Source: CCMP332 sp040218795
GTDB taxonomy: Bacteria; Bacteroidota; Bacteroidia; Cytophagales; CCMP332
Length of the DNA stretch: 64,000 bases
Assembly: GCA_040218795.1 (NCBI GenBank)
Contig: JAVJQT010000002.1
Location: 248,001-312,000, forward strand
Direction: 5' to 3'
The notes beneath the pieces were generated by a model. That model was not told where the DNA came from, ran no database searches, and saw only the letters and a program-made list of their open reading frames with translations. Positions 1 through 8,072 of the stretch are shown here, piece after piece; the stretch's first letter is position 1; every line of letters starts with the position of its first letter. Both the position numbers and the translations under genes were made by a program.

Positions 1-1774
1 CGCATGGCGTATAAAAAATTACATTTGCAATTGCACCGGAACCTACCGGAATTTCATTGTCTGTTGGAGGTGAAGTTGAAGCCGTATTTATAAAATGAGT
101 ACCATTTATTTCAGATTCTCCGGTTACGCGAACTGTTCCATTTACATCTAGTTTAGCCACCGGACTTACCGTACCTATTCCAACATCGCCAGCGCTATTC
201 AAAATCATTTGATCTGCATTATTCATTCTGAACCGAATGTCCTGACCTGTTGGCCTATTGATATATAAATTTGGATCGAGCGAGCTACTAAGTAAATTGT
301 AGTCATTTCCATTGCTTCCTTTAAGGTCAATTAAATTGTAATTGGGAGTTATGGCCCAACTTCCAAGTCTAATACTCGAGTTGGGCGTTGCAATTTCCAG
401 TTCATTTTGTGGATTACTTGTACCAATACCCAATCTTCCATCATCTCTAACAGACAGAACATTTATGAGAGAAGAGTTATTGATTAATAATCCATAAGAA
501 GCACTCGAATTTCCGGAACTGTTTATTTCCAGTCTTGCTGCAGGATTAGTTTCATTGATACCGACATCACCATTATTAGTTATACTAAAGCGATGACTAC
601 CATTAAGAAATGTCATAAATCCCGGATTTACACCTGTATTTCCCAGATAACCAAAAGTCCAGACTGAAGAATTTGAACCGGTATTGTTGAAATCCATGAG
701 TGTATTTCCTGCGGATGAATTCAAACTCATAATACCATCAAAAACATTGTCTGTAACGGTTAGTTTTTCAGTAGGAGTAGTAATTCCAATTCCAACATTT
801 CCATTGAAGTCAATTGTCATTCTCTCGATCTGATTATTTATTAAGCCCCCTGTGTGAAAACTAATTTCACCGAACTCTCTTAATTCAAGTCTGTCAACAG
901 CGCCTGAATAACCATTCCTGATGTAAATTGCATGATGCGGATCGTAGGCCCGAATTATTCCACCACCTGCACTATCCATTAAAATATTACCGGTATTGTA
1001 AATTCTACCTGTTGTTAATGAATCTGAAATTATTTCACCCTGTGCGTTTAGGGCACTGCCTGTACCTGCGTTGAAAATATTGACAACAGAATTTGAGTTG
1101 CCCGGATTAAAATTCATAAATACAGCAGCGTTTCCAGCGGTACCCCCATGGCCTCCAAAAACCCCGGATCCCTGACCATCTGCCTGACCATAAACTCCAT
1201 GAGAATTAAGTCCACCAAGAGGATTGATTGAATGAAAAAACCCGGCTACATCACCTGTACCGGTATTAATTCCGGATATGGCATAATCACCACCATTGTT
1301 GCCACTGGTTATACCTGCAATAGCGGTTTCAGAAGATGTTACTTCTAAGTTAGCCGAGGGATTGCTCATTCCTATTCCCAGTTTACCTGTAGAGGTTAGC
1401 CTCATGTATTCTATAGAATTCGTTCTAAATGCCAGGTCCTGAGCATCGTTTGTTCCTAAATAATTTAATGCAGGGTTGGTTCCGGAATTTCCATTCAATA
1501 ACCAACCGGGCGCAAGCTCAGTCCAGCCCGACCCTGTCCAGAAGAATATTGATTGTTGGATAGTATCGTATACACAAAGTCCATAATCCGAAGCTCCTAA
1601 AGCAAAATCTCCAATATTTACCCTGGGAAGAAGCAAACCTAAAGGCTGACCAGCGTTGTGTAAATCAAGTAAGGCATTGGGGTTCGGAGTGCTTGTTCCG
1701 ATTCCTGTATTATTTTGAGCTTGTGCTTCATGCAATAGAAGCAAAATCACTAACACAGTGTAAAATCTTTTCAT
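1..1774 (-). CDS. Secreted tail-fibre-like modular protein, first of the S74 array (3' end outside window)
   Basis: An open frame starts at the ATG at 1774 and runs 591 codons without a stop to the window edge, so the C-terminus is missing. It begins with a signal peptide (MKRFYTVLVILLLLHEAQAQ) and a head (NNTGIGTSTPNPNALLDLH) shared in form with the three genes upstream. Repeated phrases of the type GxxGIGxxxPxxxLxV (about residues 130-145, 326-340, 447-460, 528-543) are typical of phage-tail-fibre-like and Bacteroidota surface proteins. Residues about 327-430 match a module that lies at residues 106-211 in the next two genes, so module order differs. By homology the missing end should carry an S74 chaperone domain, but this is not visible. 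Function is unknown; a surface adhesin or fibre is the likely role. Confidence 0.8.
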   Translation of the reverse strand, partial: MKRFYTVLVILLLLHEAQAQNNTGIGTSTPNPNALLDLHNAGQPLGLLLPRVNIGDFALGASDYGLCVYDTIQQSIFFWTGSGWTELAPGWLLNGNSGTNPALNYLGTNDAQDLAFRTNSIEYMRLTSTGKLGIGMSNPSANLEVTSSETAIAGITSGNNGGDYAISGINTGTGDVAGFFHSINPLGGLNSHGVYGQADGQGSGVFGGHGGTAGNAAVFMNFNPGNSNSVVNIFNAGTGSALNAQGEIISDSLTTGRIYNTGNILMDSAGGGIIRAYDPHHAIYIRNGYSGAVDRLELREFGEISFHTGGLINNQIERMTIDFNGNVGIGITTPTEKLTVTDNVFDGIMSLNSSAGNTLMDFNNTGSNSSVWTFGYLGNTGVNPGFMTFLNGSHRFSITNNGDVGINETNPAARLEINSSGNSSASYGLLINNSSLINVLSVRDDGRLGIGTSNPQNELEIATPNSSIRLGSWAITPNYNLIDLKGSNGNDYNLLSSSLDPNLYINRPTGQDIRFRMNNADQMILNSAGDVGIGTVSPVAKLDVNGTVRVTGESEINGTHFINTASTSPPTDNEIPVGSGAIANVIFYTPC

Positions 1775-1911
1775 CCTATCTCATTTAATTGCTATAATTC
1801 CAGCAATAGAATAGGGCTAAAGATACATTTCTAAATGATATTTTATTTTAATAATAGTATTATTAGAAGATGAAAATACTATAATGCTGATAATAAGGTA
1901 GTTAAATTGTA

Positions 1912-4026
1912 TTATTTGGATTCCAAAAATTCAATGCGTTTTTGGAGTTCTTCATTTTTACTATTCAATTCCTGAAGAGCTTTTACAAGCACCGGCACAA
2001 GTTCGGTATAATTTATACCCCAGGGTTCAAACCCAAGCTCTGTAGACAATTCTGCATTTCCTTCTCCCCTGAATGCCCCATTGTCACCTTTTTGGACGAT
2101 TTCTGGAATGACATTATAGACATCCTGTGCAATTAAACCTATTTTTTTATCCTTTTCAGCTGTCGTCTTGAAATTATATTCTTTTACAGAAAGTTGTAAA
2201 ATCTCATTTATTCCATAGGAAGACTCAACTATATTTTCTTTCATTCTTCTATCTGAAGAAGATGTCCAAGATGTACCACCAGATGCGAGAAAAACGCCTG
2301 TTAAATCGGAACCTCCTGCATTTGTAACATATAAGGCATTATTACTGGCTCCCCATCTGTGCATATGCGCCTGAATTGTGCCACCCGTAACCCACCAGGT
2401 CCCATAAAACTGATTACCATCAACTACATAGTCATCACCAGATACATGAAAATCTCCTGTAACAGATGGGTTAGTCGTCCCAACACCAATTCGATTATCG
2501 TTAGTCATAAACATCGTCGTTGCGGAACTATTATTTCTTATATGGAAACCTCCTGAACCATAATTCATATACATAATATTATCTGACCATCTTGGCCAAA
2601 AATAGTTTTCATAGGTACCGCCGGAATTTCTTGCAACGAATGTACCCGTATTTTCCACCGCAAAAACCTGACCCGTAGCTCCTAAAGTGAGGTCATATCC
2701 GGGAATGGTAGTTTGAATTCCAACATTGCCAGAAAAATAATTATAGTCTTCACCGGAAGAATAAAATCCATACTCAAGGCCGGATGTACTACTGCTGTTT
2801 GAGGCGTAAAAGGCATAGGCATTGCCAGATCCTGAACCTCTCATGTAAGACCATACTCCGATACCTAAACTAGCGCCATCGTAAACATTTTCTGCATTGA
2901 TGGTGTATCGTTCCAGGGTTCCTGCAGGAGTCAAAACATGTAACTTATTCGTTGCAACCGGTGAAGATGTTCCAATTCCCACCTGGCCTTCAACAATCAT
3001 CCCATCAATAGGAGATGTAATTGTCCCTGAATAATTGCTACCTATGGCTGCACCGCCTTCCACATCCAGTCTATTGGCTGTTGTAATTGTGCCAATACCA
3101 AAATTTCCTGTAGGAGAAACGATAAATCGATACGCAAAACTAGTATTATCATATAAACCAAAATGCCCTGTTCCTGTTGAAGCCCCCGTACCTGTTGAGC
3201 CTATTAAATCATAAATCCTTCCCAAAGGGTTATTAAATCGTATGGTAGGCCCTACTGCACCTGTTGTATTCAAAATAACCGGATTTGAAGCCCATTCTGC
3301 ATTGGCGATTTCAAGGGCACCACCTGGATTTGCTACACCAATCCCAACTCGTCCGTCATCCCGCACAGAAAACATATTGGTCGGGGTCGCATTATTTATC
3401 AAAAGACTATGACTGGCTGAAGAATTTCCACTTCCAGTAATTTCTAATCTGGCCTGAGGATTTGTTTCAGCAATTCCAACATCACCATTATTGGTGACTA
3501 CAAATCGGTGAGAACCTCTCAAAAATGTCATAAAGCCCGGATTTCCACCTGTATTGCCCAAATAACCAAATGTCCAGTTGGCAGGATTTACACCTGCATT
3601 ATTAAAGTCCATCAGGGTATTGGAGCCTGAAGAATTGAGGCCTGCAATGCTTCCGGCTATATTATCAACTACGGTGAGTTTATAGGCAGGTGTACTTATG
3701 CCTATTCCTACATTTCCCGTATTCAAATTAAAAATATCCGTTCCGTTCACGCCCCATTCAGAAGTGGCACTGACCCAAGCTGAGCCATTCCAAATGTAAA
3801 TTTTATCATCCACTGTATTGTACACCATCATTCCGGAATCGGCGAGGCCTAAAGTAAAAGTGGAAATGTCCTGACGTGGTAAAAGTAATCCCAGCGGACT
3901 TCCATTATTGTCCAATTCTAATAAAGCATTGGGATTTGGTGTAGTCGTACCTATACCGGTATTGTTTTGGGCATCGGCCAAAAATGCCAAATGCACTAAT
4001 ACTAACAGCAGATAAATCTTTTTCAT
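1912..4026 (-). CDS. Secreted tail-fibre-like protein with C-terminal peptidase S74 chaperone domain
   Basis: A 704-residue protein with signal peptide (cleavage near ADAQ, residues 17-20), a head module (residues 20-110), several GIG-x-P beta-type repeat modules, and a C-terminal S74 intramolecular chaperone from about residue 588. The motif SDRRMK gives Ser591 and Lys596; S74 endosialidase tails self-cleave with a Ser/Lys pair five residues apart, and that spacing is kept. IGLIAQDV follows, and the last 30 residues form a coiled coil, as expected for a trimer. There is no T9SS sorting domain. Residues about 17-195 are nearly identical at DNA level to the next gene upstream. Other modules match the fourth gene (RLDVEGGAAIGS). 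A fibrous trimeric surface or secreted protein is inferred; the ligand is unknown. Confidence 0.88.
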   Translation of the reverse strand: MKKIYLLLVLVHLAFLADAQNNTGIGTTTPNPNALLELDNNGSPLGLLLPRQDISTFTLGLADSGMMVYNTVDDKIYIWNGSAWVSATSEWGVNGTDIFNLNTGNVGIGISTPAYKLTVVDNIAGSIAGLNSSGSNTLMDFNNAGVNPANWTFGYLGNTGGNPGFMTFLRGSHRFVVTNNGDVGIAETNPQARLEITGSGNSSASHSLLINNATPTNMFSVRDDGRVGIGVANPGGALEIANAEWASNPVILNTTGAVGPTIRFNNPLGRIYDLIGSTGTGASTGTGHFGLYDNTSFAYRFIVSPTGNFGIGTITTANRLDVEGGAAIGSNYSGTITSPIDGMIVEGQVGIGTSSPVATNKLHVLTPAGTLERYTINAENVYDGASLGIGVWSYMRGSGSGNAYAFYASNSSSTSGLEYGFYSSGEDYNYFSGNVGIQTTIPGYDLTLGATGQVFAVENTGTFVARNSGGTYENYFWPRWSDNIMYMNYGSGGFHIRNNSSATTMFMTNDNRIGVGTTNPSVTGDFHVSGDDYVVDGNQFYGTWWVTGGTIQAHMHRWGASNNALYVTNAGGSDLTGVFLASGGTSWTSSSDRRMKENIVESSYGINEILQLSVKEYNFKTTAEKDKKIGLIAQDVYNVIPEIVQKGDNGAFRGEGNAELSTELGFEPWGINYTELVPVLVKALQELNSKNEELQKRIEFLESK
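3495..3974 (-). repeat. 480-bp near-identical block, copy 1 (in second S74-array gene)
   Basis: This stretch aligns with 5591-6070 at a constant offset of 2096 bases without any gap. By eye only scattered single-base differences are present, many at third codon positions. It encodes the head and first fibre modules. The rest of the two genes is much less alike, which suggests recent duplication or gene conversion limited to this end. Confidence 0.85.
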
Positions 4027-4130
4027 CTTAGTAAAATTAAGCCCCTGTTTTCAGGAATTAAAAGAGATATAAAGATACATAGCCGGAATATATTTTTTAT
4101 AGAAATGAATCTTTATAGTGTTGGAATTAA

Positions 4131-6128
4131 TTATTTTGATTCCAAGGCCTCAATACGTTCTCTTAACTCCTTATTTTCAACTTTGAGCTCTTGTATAGCC
4201 TTGAGCGCAATAACACTCAAACCGGCATAATCCACTCCCAATTGATTTGGAACAAGAGGGTTCCCTTCGTCTTCGGTATTTTCAGAAACAAATTCCGGAA
4301 ATTCATTCCGTAAATCCTGGGCTAGCACACCGATGTAATCCTTTTGGCCTTGTGCGTCATGAATGTATTGATATTTTTTTACTGATACATTCATTACTTT
4401 ATCCAATACATCTTCTATAGGTCGTATATTCTTTTTTAGTCGTGCATCTGAGGTAGCGGTATAAGCGCCTGTTGTTCCATTGAATGTTCCAAGATTGCTA
4501 CTTCTTCCTAATAGCATGGCACCGGAAGAAGAAGCATAAAATGACCAACCCGATCCAATAGAACTATTTTCTATTCGGATTCCATTATCTGAAAATGACC
4601 CTGTAGGACCACTGACATGAAATCTGTATCCAGGCGCAGTTTCATTGATTCCTACTCTATTTGCTGAGGCATCCACGACCAATGAACTGGCATCCACCCT
4701 AAAGTCCCCATTATTATCATTTTGGACAAAAAGTGTTGAATTTGTATTAGTTATGATTTCATTGCCGTCTAACCTAAGTGAACCTCCTATCTCTAATACT
4801 CCGGATCCGCCAGATCCACTGGCATCTGTTAATGCTGTCAATTCTAATCTGCCGGAAATTAAGCCGGTCCCCGTTACATGCAGGTTTCTTGTTGGAGCAG
4901 CTGTGCCAATGCCTACAAAACCCGAACCTCTTGTAATCGATACTGCATCAATGGTTGTTGCACCATTATAGGTTTGTAGTTTTAACAAATTACTTGAGCC
5001 ATCATAAGTCAAACCCCCACCAAAAGCAGAAACACCGGGATCTGAATTTGCCTCCAAAAGTTGAATTGTACCACTATTTGCAGCATTTGAAAATGCTGTT
5101 GAAGTGCTACTCGTCAATCGTATTGTGGGATCGGCGGGATCATATAAATGTAATTTTTCTAAGGGATTTGAATCATTAATTCCAATATTCAAACTAGCAT
5201 GATCCATAGCCATTAATAAACCCGAAGCTGTGCCGCCATTGATACCTCTTTGAAAGATTAATTTGCCCGCCCCTTCACCATTTGCGGATCCGGTGTTAAT
5301 TACATGAAACCACTCACCACCTGCAGAACTATTATTCATAGAAAGCCAGGTGCCAACGGTTGAAGAACTTTGAATTTGAAGATTTAATTGCTGATTGTCG
5401 AGAATTGTCAAGGTTGCATCAGGAACAGAGGTACCAATACCCACATGTCCGTCATCTCTTACCGATAGGGTGGGATTTAAACTCGAATTTGACATTAGGA
5501 GCCCAAATGAGGCAGATGAGTTGCCAGATGAGTTGATTTCCAGTCTAGCCTGAGGATCGGTTTCTGCAATTCCCACATCGCCATTATTAGTGATTACAAA
5601 TCGGTGAGAACCTCTCAAAAATGTCATAAAGCCCGGATTTCCTCCTGTATTGCCCAAATAACCAAATGTCCAGTTGGCAGGATTTACACCTGCATTATTA
5701 AAATCCATCAGGGTATTGGAGCCGGAAGAATTGAGACTTGCGATGCTTCCCGCTATATTATCAACTACGGTGAGTTTATAAGCAGGTGTATTTATGCCTA
5801 TTCCAACATTTCCCGTACTTAAATTAAAAATATCGGTTCCGTTCACGCCCCATTCGGAAGTGGCACTGACCCATGCTGAGCCATTCCACATGTAAAGCTT
5901 ATCATCCACTGTATTGTAGACCATCATTCCGGAATCAGGCAGACCTAAAGTAAAGGTGGAAATGTCCTGACGTGGTAAAAGTAATCCAAGCGGACTTCCA
6001 TTATTGTCCAATTCTAATAGGGCATTGGGATTGGGTGTAGTCGTACCTATACCGGTATTGTTTTGTGCATTTACTGAAATGCTAAATAGTATTAGCGTTG
6101 AAATTAGGGTAGTATTAAAAATTTTCAT
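4131..6128 (-). CDS. Secreted tail-fibre-like protein with C-terminal peptidase S74 chaperone domain
   Basis: A 665-residue protein: signal peptide (residues 1-22, ending SVNAQ), the common head (GIGTTTPNPNALLELDNNG), repeat modules with VGIG/VGIN-x-P phrases, and an S74 domain from about residue 557. SDARLK supplies Ser560 and Lys565 for the predicted self-cleavage pair; GVLAQDL is the second conserved patch and a coiled coil (QELKVENKELRERIEALE) ends the protein. The N-terminal third is almost the same as in the gene downstream, but the middle carries its own modules (about residues 230-530). It lies 59 bases after the preceding array gene and is probably co-transcribed with it. The specific ligand or role is not recognisable. 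Confidence 0.88.
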   Translation of the reverse strand: MKIFNTTLISTLILFSISVNAQNNTGIGTTTPNPNALLELDNNGSPLGLLLPRQDISTFTLGLPDSGMMVYNTVDDKLYMWNGSAWVSATSEWGVNGTDIFNLSTGNVGIGINTPAYKLTVVDNIAGSIASLNSSGSNTLMDFNNAGVNPANWTFGYLGNTGGNPGFMTFLRGSHRFVITNNGDVGIAETDPQARLEINSSGNSSASFGLLMSNSSLNPTLSVRDDGHVGIGTSVPDATLTILDNQQLNLQIQSSSTVGTWLSMNNSSAGGEWFHVINTGSANGEGAGKLIFQRGINGGTASGLLMAMDHASLNIGINDSNPLEKLHLYDPADPTIRLTSSTSTAFSNAANSGTIQLLEANSDPGVSAFGGGLTYDGSSNLLKLQTYNGATTIDAVSITRGSGFVGIGTAAPTRNLHVTGTGLISGRLELTALTDASGSGGSGVLEIGGSLRLDGNEIITNTNSTLFVQNDNNGDFRVDASSLVVDASANRVGINETAPGYRFHVSGPTGSFSDNGIRIENSSIGSGWSFYASSSGAMLLGRSSNLGTFNGTTGAYTATSDARLKKNIRPIEDVLDKVMNVSVKKYQYIHDAQGQKDYIGVLAQDLRNEFPEFVSENTEDEGNPLVPNQLGVDYAGLSVIALKAIQELKVENKELRERIEALESK
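5591..6070 (-). repeat. 480-bp near-identical block, copy 2 (in third S74-array gene)
   Basis: Partner of 3495-3974, colinear with no gap. The two copies sit at the same end of neighbouring genes in direct orientation, so unequal crossing-over between them could delete or fuse array members. Confidence 0.85.
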
Positions 6129-6187
6129 GATTGTATTGTAGAACAGATTATTAAATTTAATGATTTAATAATTTGAATCACTGTATT

Positions 6188-7849
6188 TTAGTTATTTTCT
6201 AATGCTTCAATTCTCTCTTTGAGTCTCTCGTTTTCTGATTTCAATTCCTGCATACCTTTGATCATTACCGGAATCAATTCCATATGATTCATCAAGAGGT
6301 CTTTATTTTGACCGGAGGTTTCTTCAACTACTTCAGGGAGTACTGCCTGCACTTCCTGGGCAATCAGACCCAATTGTTGACCTTGTTCGGGGAATTCTTT
6401 CCATTGAAAACTTACAGGATTGAGTCTCATTATTTCATTAAGGCCATATTGCAGACTGCTAATATTATTTTTGTACTTTCTGTCAGAAGTACCCAAAATA
6501 CCTGTTGTATAATAAACGCGATTCCATCGAAATGAGGCGCTTCCTAAATCCAAACCCGCATTGGCATAAGGCCCAAAATGTGAGCTGCTTAAAACTGCAA
6601 GTGATCCTCCGATATTATGTCTGAAAAGCAACATCCCTGAAGTTACCTGTTGTCCAATCACAAAAAGACCACCGGTCCCGGAAGAGATGGTATAGGTATT
6701 TGTGCCGCTTAAGGCTGTTCCGCTTTCCAAAATAATGGAAGAACTAGCTGAAGAAAACAGGGCAAGGCTTGAATTAAAACTTTCAATTTTCTGAGATGAA
6801 CTCGCACCACTGCTGATGAATAAATCATATGAAGGATCGGGAACTGCGCCGATTCCCACATTTCCGGCAAGCTCAGTTTGGCCGCTGACAACCAATGGAT
6901 ACAAGGGGTTATTTGAGCCAATGCCTACATTGCCTTGTACTACTAATCCATTCGCAGGTGCTGTAATGGTTCCTGCATATCCGCTTCCTATCGCTGCACC
7001 ACCCTCTACATCAAGTCTGTTGACCGGAGTCGATAAACCTATACCCACGGCATTGCCACTGCTTATAAATAATTTTGGATTGGATAAATTGTTCCCCTGG
7101 GAAATAATAAAATCAGCATTGGCTGCATCATCCACACCAATGGTCCAGGGAATGCCATTATTGTCTGCTTCGAAAGTCAACTCCAGATCATTGCCATCGC
7201 TTCGAAACATGGTAATATTTCCTTCATTGACATTCAAAAGGTCTGAACTTGCCCCGCTACCCAAAGTGACATTTCCGGCATTGCTAATGGTCATCCTGGG
7301 TGAAAAATTGGTTAGAAACTGAATAAATTGTGGGGATGATATTTGCAGATAGTCGCCGGATCCCGGAGTGCCTATTCCGCCCGTTTTGAAAAATCCTCCC
7401 ACACCATTATCCCGGCCAAATTCCAATTCGGAATAAGCGGATGAATTGCTTTCGGTACTTCTTAGCCTGACGGCAAAAGAGCCTGTCGCTTCAACCTGAA
7501 GTTTGGTTTGTGGATTTGTGGTGCCTATACCCACATTTCCCGAGTTTAGATTATAAATATCTGTACCATTGACGGCCCATTCGGATGTAGCACTGACCCA
7601 GGCAGTACCGTCCCACATATACACTTTATTATCGACCGTATTAAACACCATCATTCCAAAGTCAGTCGGCCCCAAAGTAAATGTGGAAATATCTTGTCTT
7701 GGCAATAGCAATCCAAGTGGACTTCCATTATTGTCCAGCTCCAATAGGGCATTAGGATTTGGTGTAATAGTTCCAATTCCTGTATTGTTTTGAGCATAAA
7801 GACTGTCTAGAATAAAAAATAATGCTGTTAGCAGTAAAATTTTATGCAT
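6188..7849 (-). CDS. Secreted tail-fibre-like protein with C-terminal peptidase S74 chaperone domain, promoter-proximal
   Basis: A 553-residue protein and the first gene of the array in transcription order. It has a signal peptide (residues 1-20, ending SLYAQ), the shared head module, a distinct set of middle modules, and a C-terminal S74 domain with SDRKYK (Ser455, Lys460), LGLIAQEV and a terminal coiled coil. It lacks the LTVVDN...GSHRF module of the other three genes but shares the NRLDVEGGAAIGS module with the 1912-4026 gene. A textbook Bacteroidota promoter lies 31-61 bases upstream of the ATG. S74 domains trimerise and fold beta-helical fibres and then cut themselves off; the fibre's partner is unknown. 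Confidence 0.88.
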   Translation of the reverse strand: MHKILLLTALFFILDSLYAQNNTGIGTITPNPNALLELDNNGSPLGLLLPRQDISTFTLGPTDFGMMVFNTVDNKVYMWDGTAWVSATSEWAVNGTDIYNLNSGNVGIGTTNPQTKLQVEATGSFAVRLRSTESNSSAYSELEFGRDNGVGGFFKTGGIGTPGSGDYLQISSPQFIQFLTNFSPRMTISNAGNVTLGSGASSDLLNVNEGNITMFRSDGNDLELTFEADNNGIPWTIGVDDAANADFIISQGNNLSNPKLFISSGNAVGIGLSTPVNRLDVEGGAAIGSGYAGTITAPANGLVVQGNVGIGSNNPLYPLVVSGQTELAGNVGIGAVPDPSYDLFISSGASSSQKIESFNSSLALFSSASSSIILESGTALSGTNTYTISSGTGGLFVIGQQVTSGMLLFRHNIGGSLAVLSSSHFGPYANAGLDLGSASFRWNRVYYTTGILGTSDRKYKNNISSLQYGLNEIMRLNPVSFQWKEFPEQGQQLGLIAQEVQAVLPEVVEETSGQNKDLLMNHMELIPVMIKGMQELKSENERLKERIEALENN

Positions 7850-7879
7850 TTCTGTTTATATCAAATTCTTTAAAAAGTT

Positions 7880-7910
7880 CAAAATTATCACCAATAGTTA
7901 ATACGACAAA
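7880..7910 (-). promoter_or_regulatory. Bacteroidota-type promoter of the S74 array
   Basis: On the minus strand TTTG (7910-7907) is followed by 19 bases and TAATTTTG (7887-7880). This is an exact fit to the TTTG / TAnnTTTG consensus of the Bacteroidota primary sigma factor. The ATG of the array's first gene is at 7849. It could drive all four genes, which are separated by 59, 104 and 137 bases. Confidence 0.7.
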
Positions 7911-8072
7911 ATGATAAAATGTAAGTCAAAAAACCATATATAATTCTTACGTTCTTTAAGAGCATAGGTTTGACATCATCGCTTAAACTCAAATTTTTTA
8001 AAATACCGATTAATAAACGGCAATTAATTTTGGGTTTTTTGAACTAGTTTTATCCGTAGAAGTTTTAATTAC

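Noticed and set aside
6816..7322. Plus-strand frame of 168 codons opposite the first S74 gene
   Set aside because: It mirrors repeated modules of a clear gene; no start signal or domain.
1..7849. Prophage tail region
   Set aside because: Each complete fibre protein has an N-terminal signal peptide, and no capsid, tail tube, portal, integrase or lysis gene is seen within the window.
8030..8072. Promoter before the FG-GAP protein gene
   Set aside because: TTTTG and TAGTTTTA are present but only about 12 bases apart, which does not fit the 19-21 base spacing.
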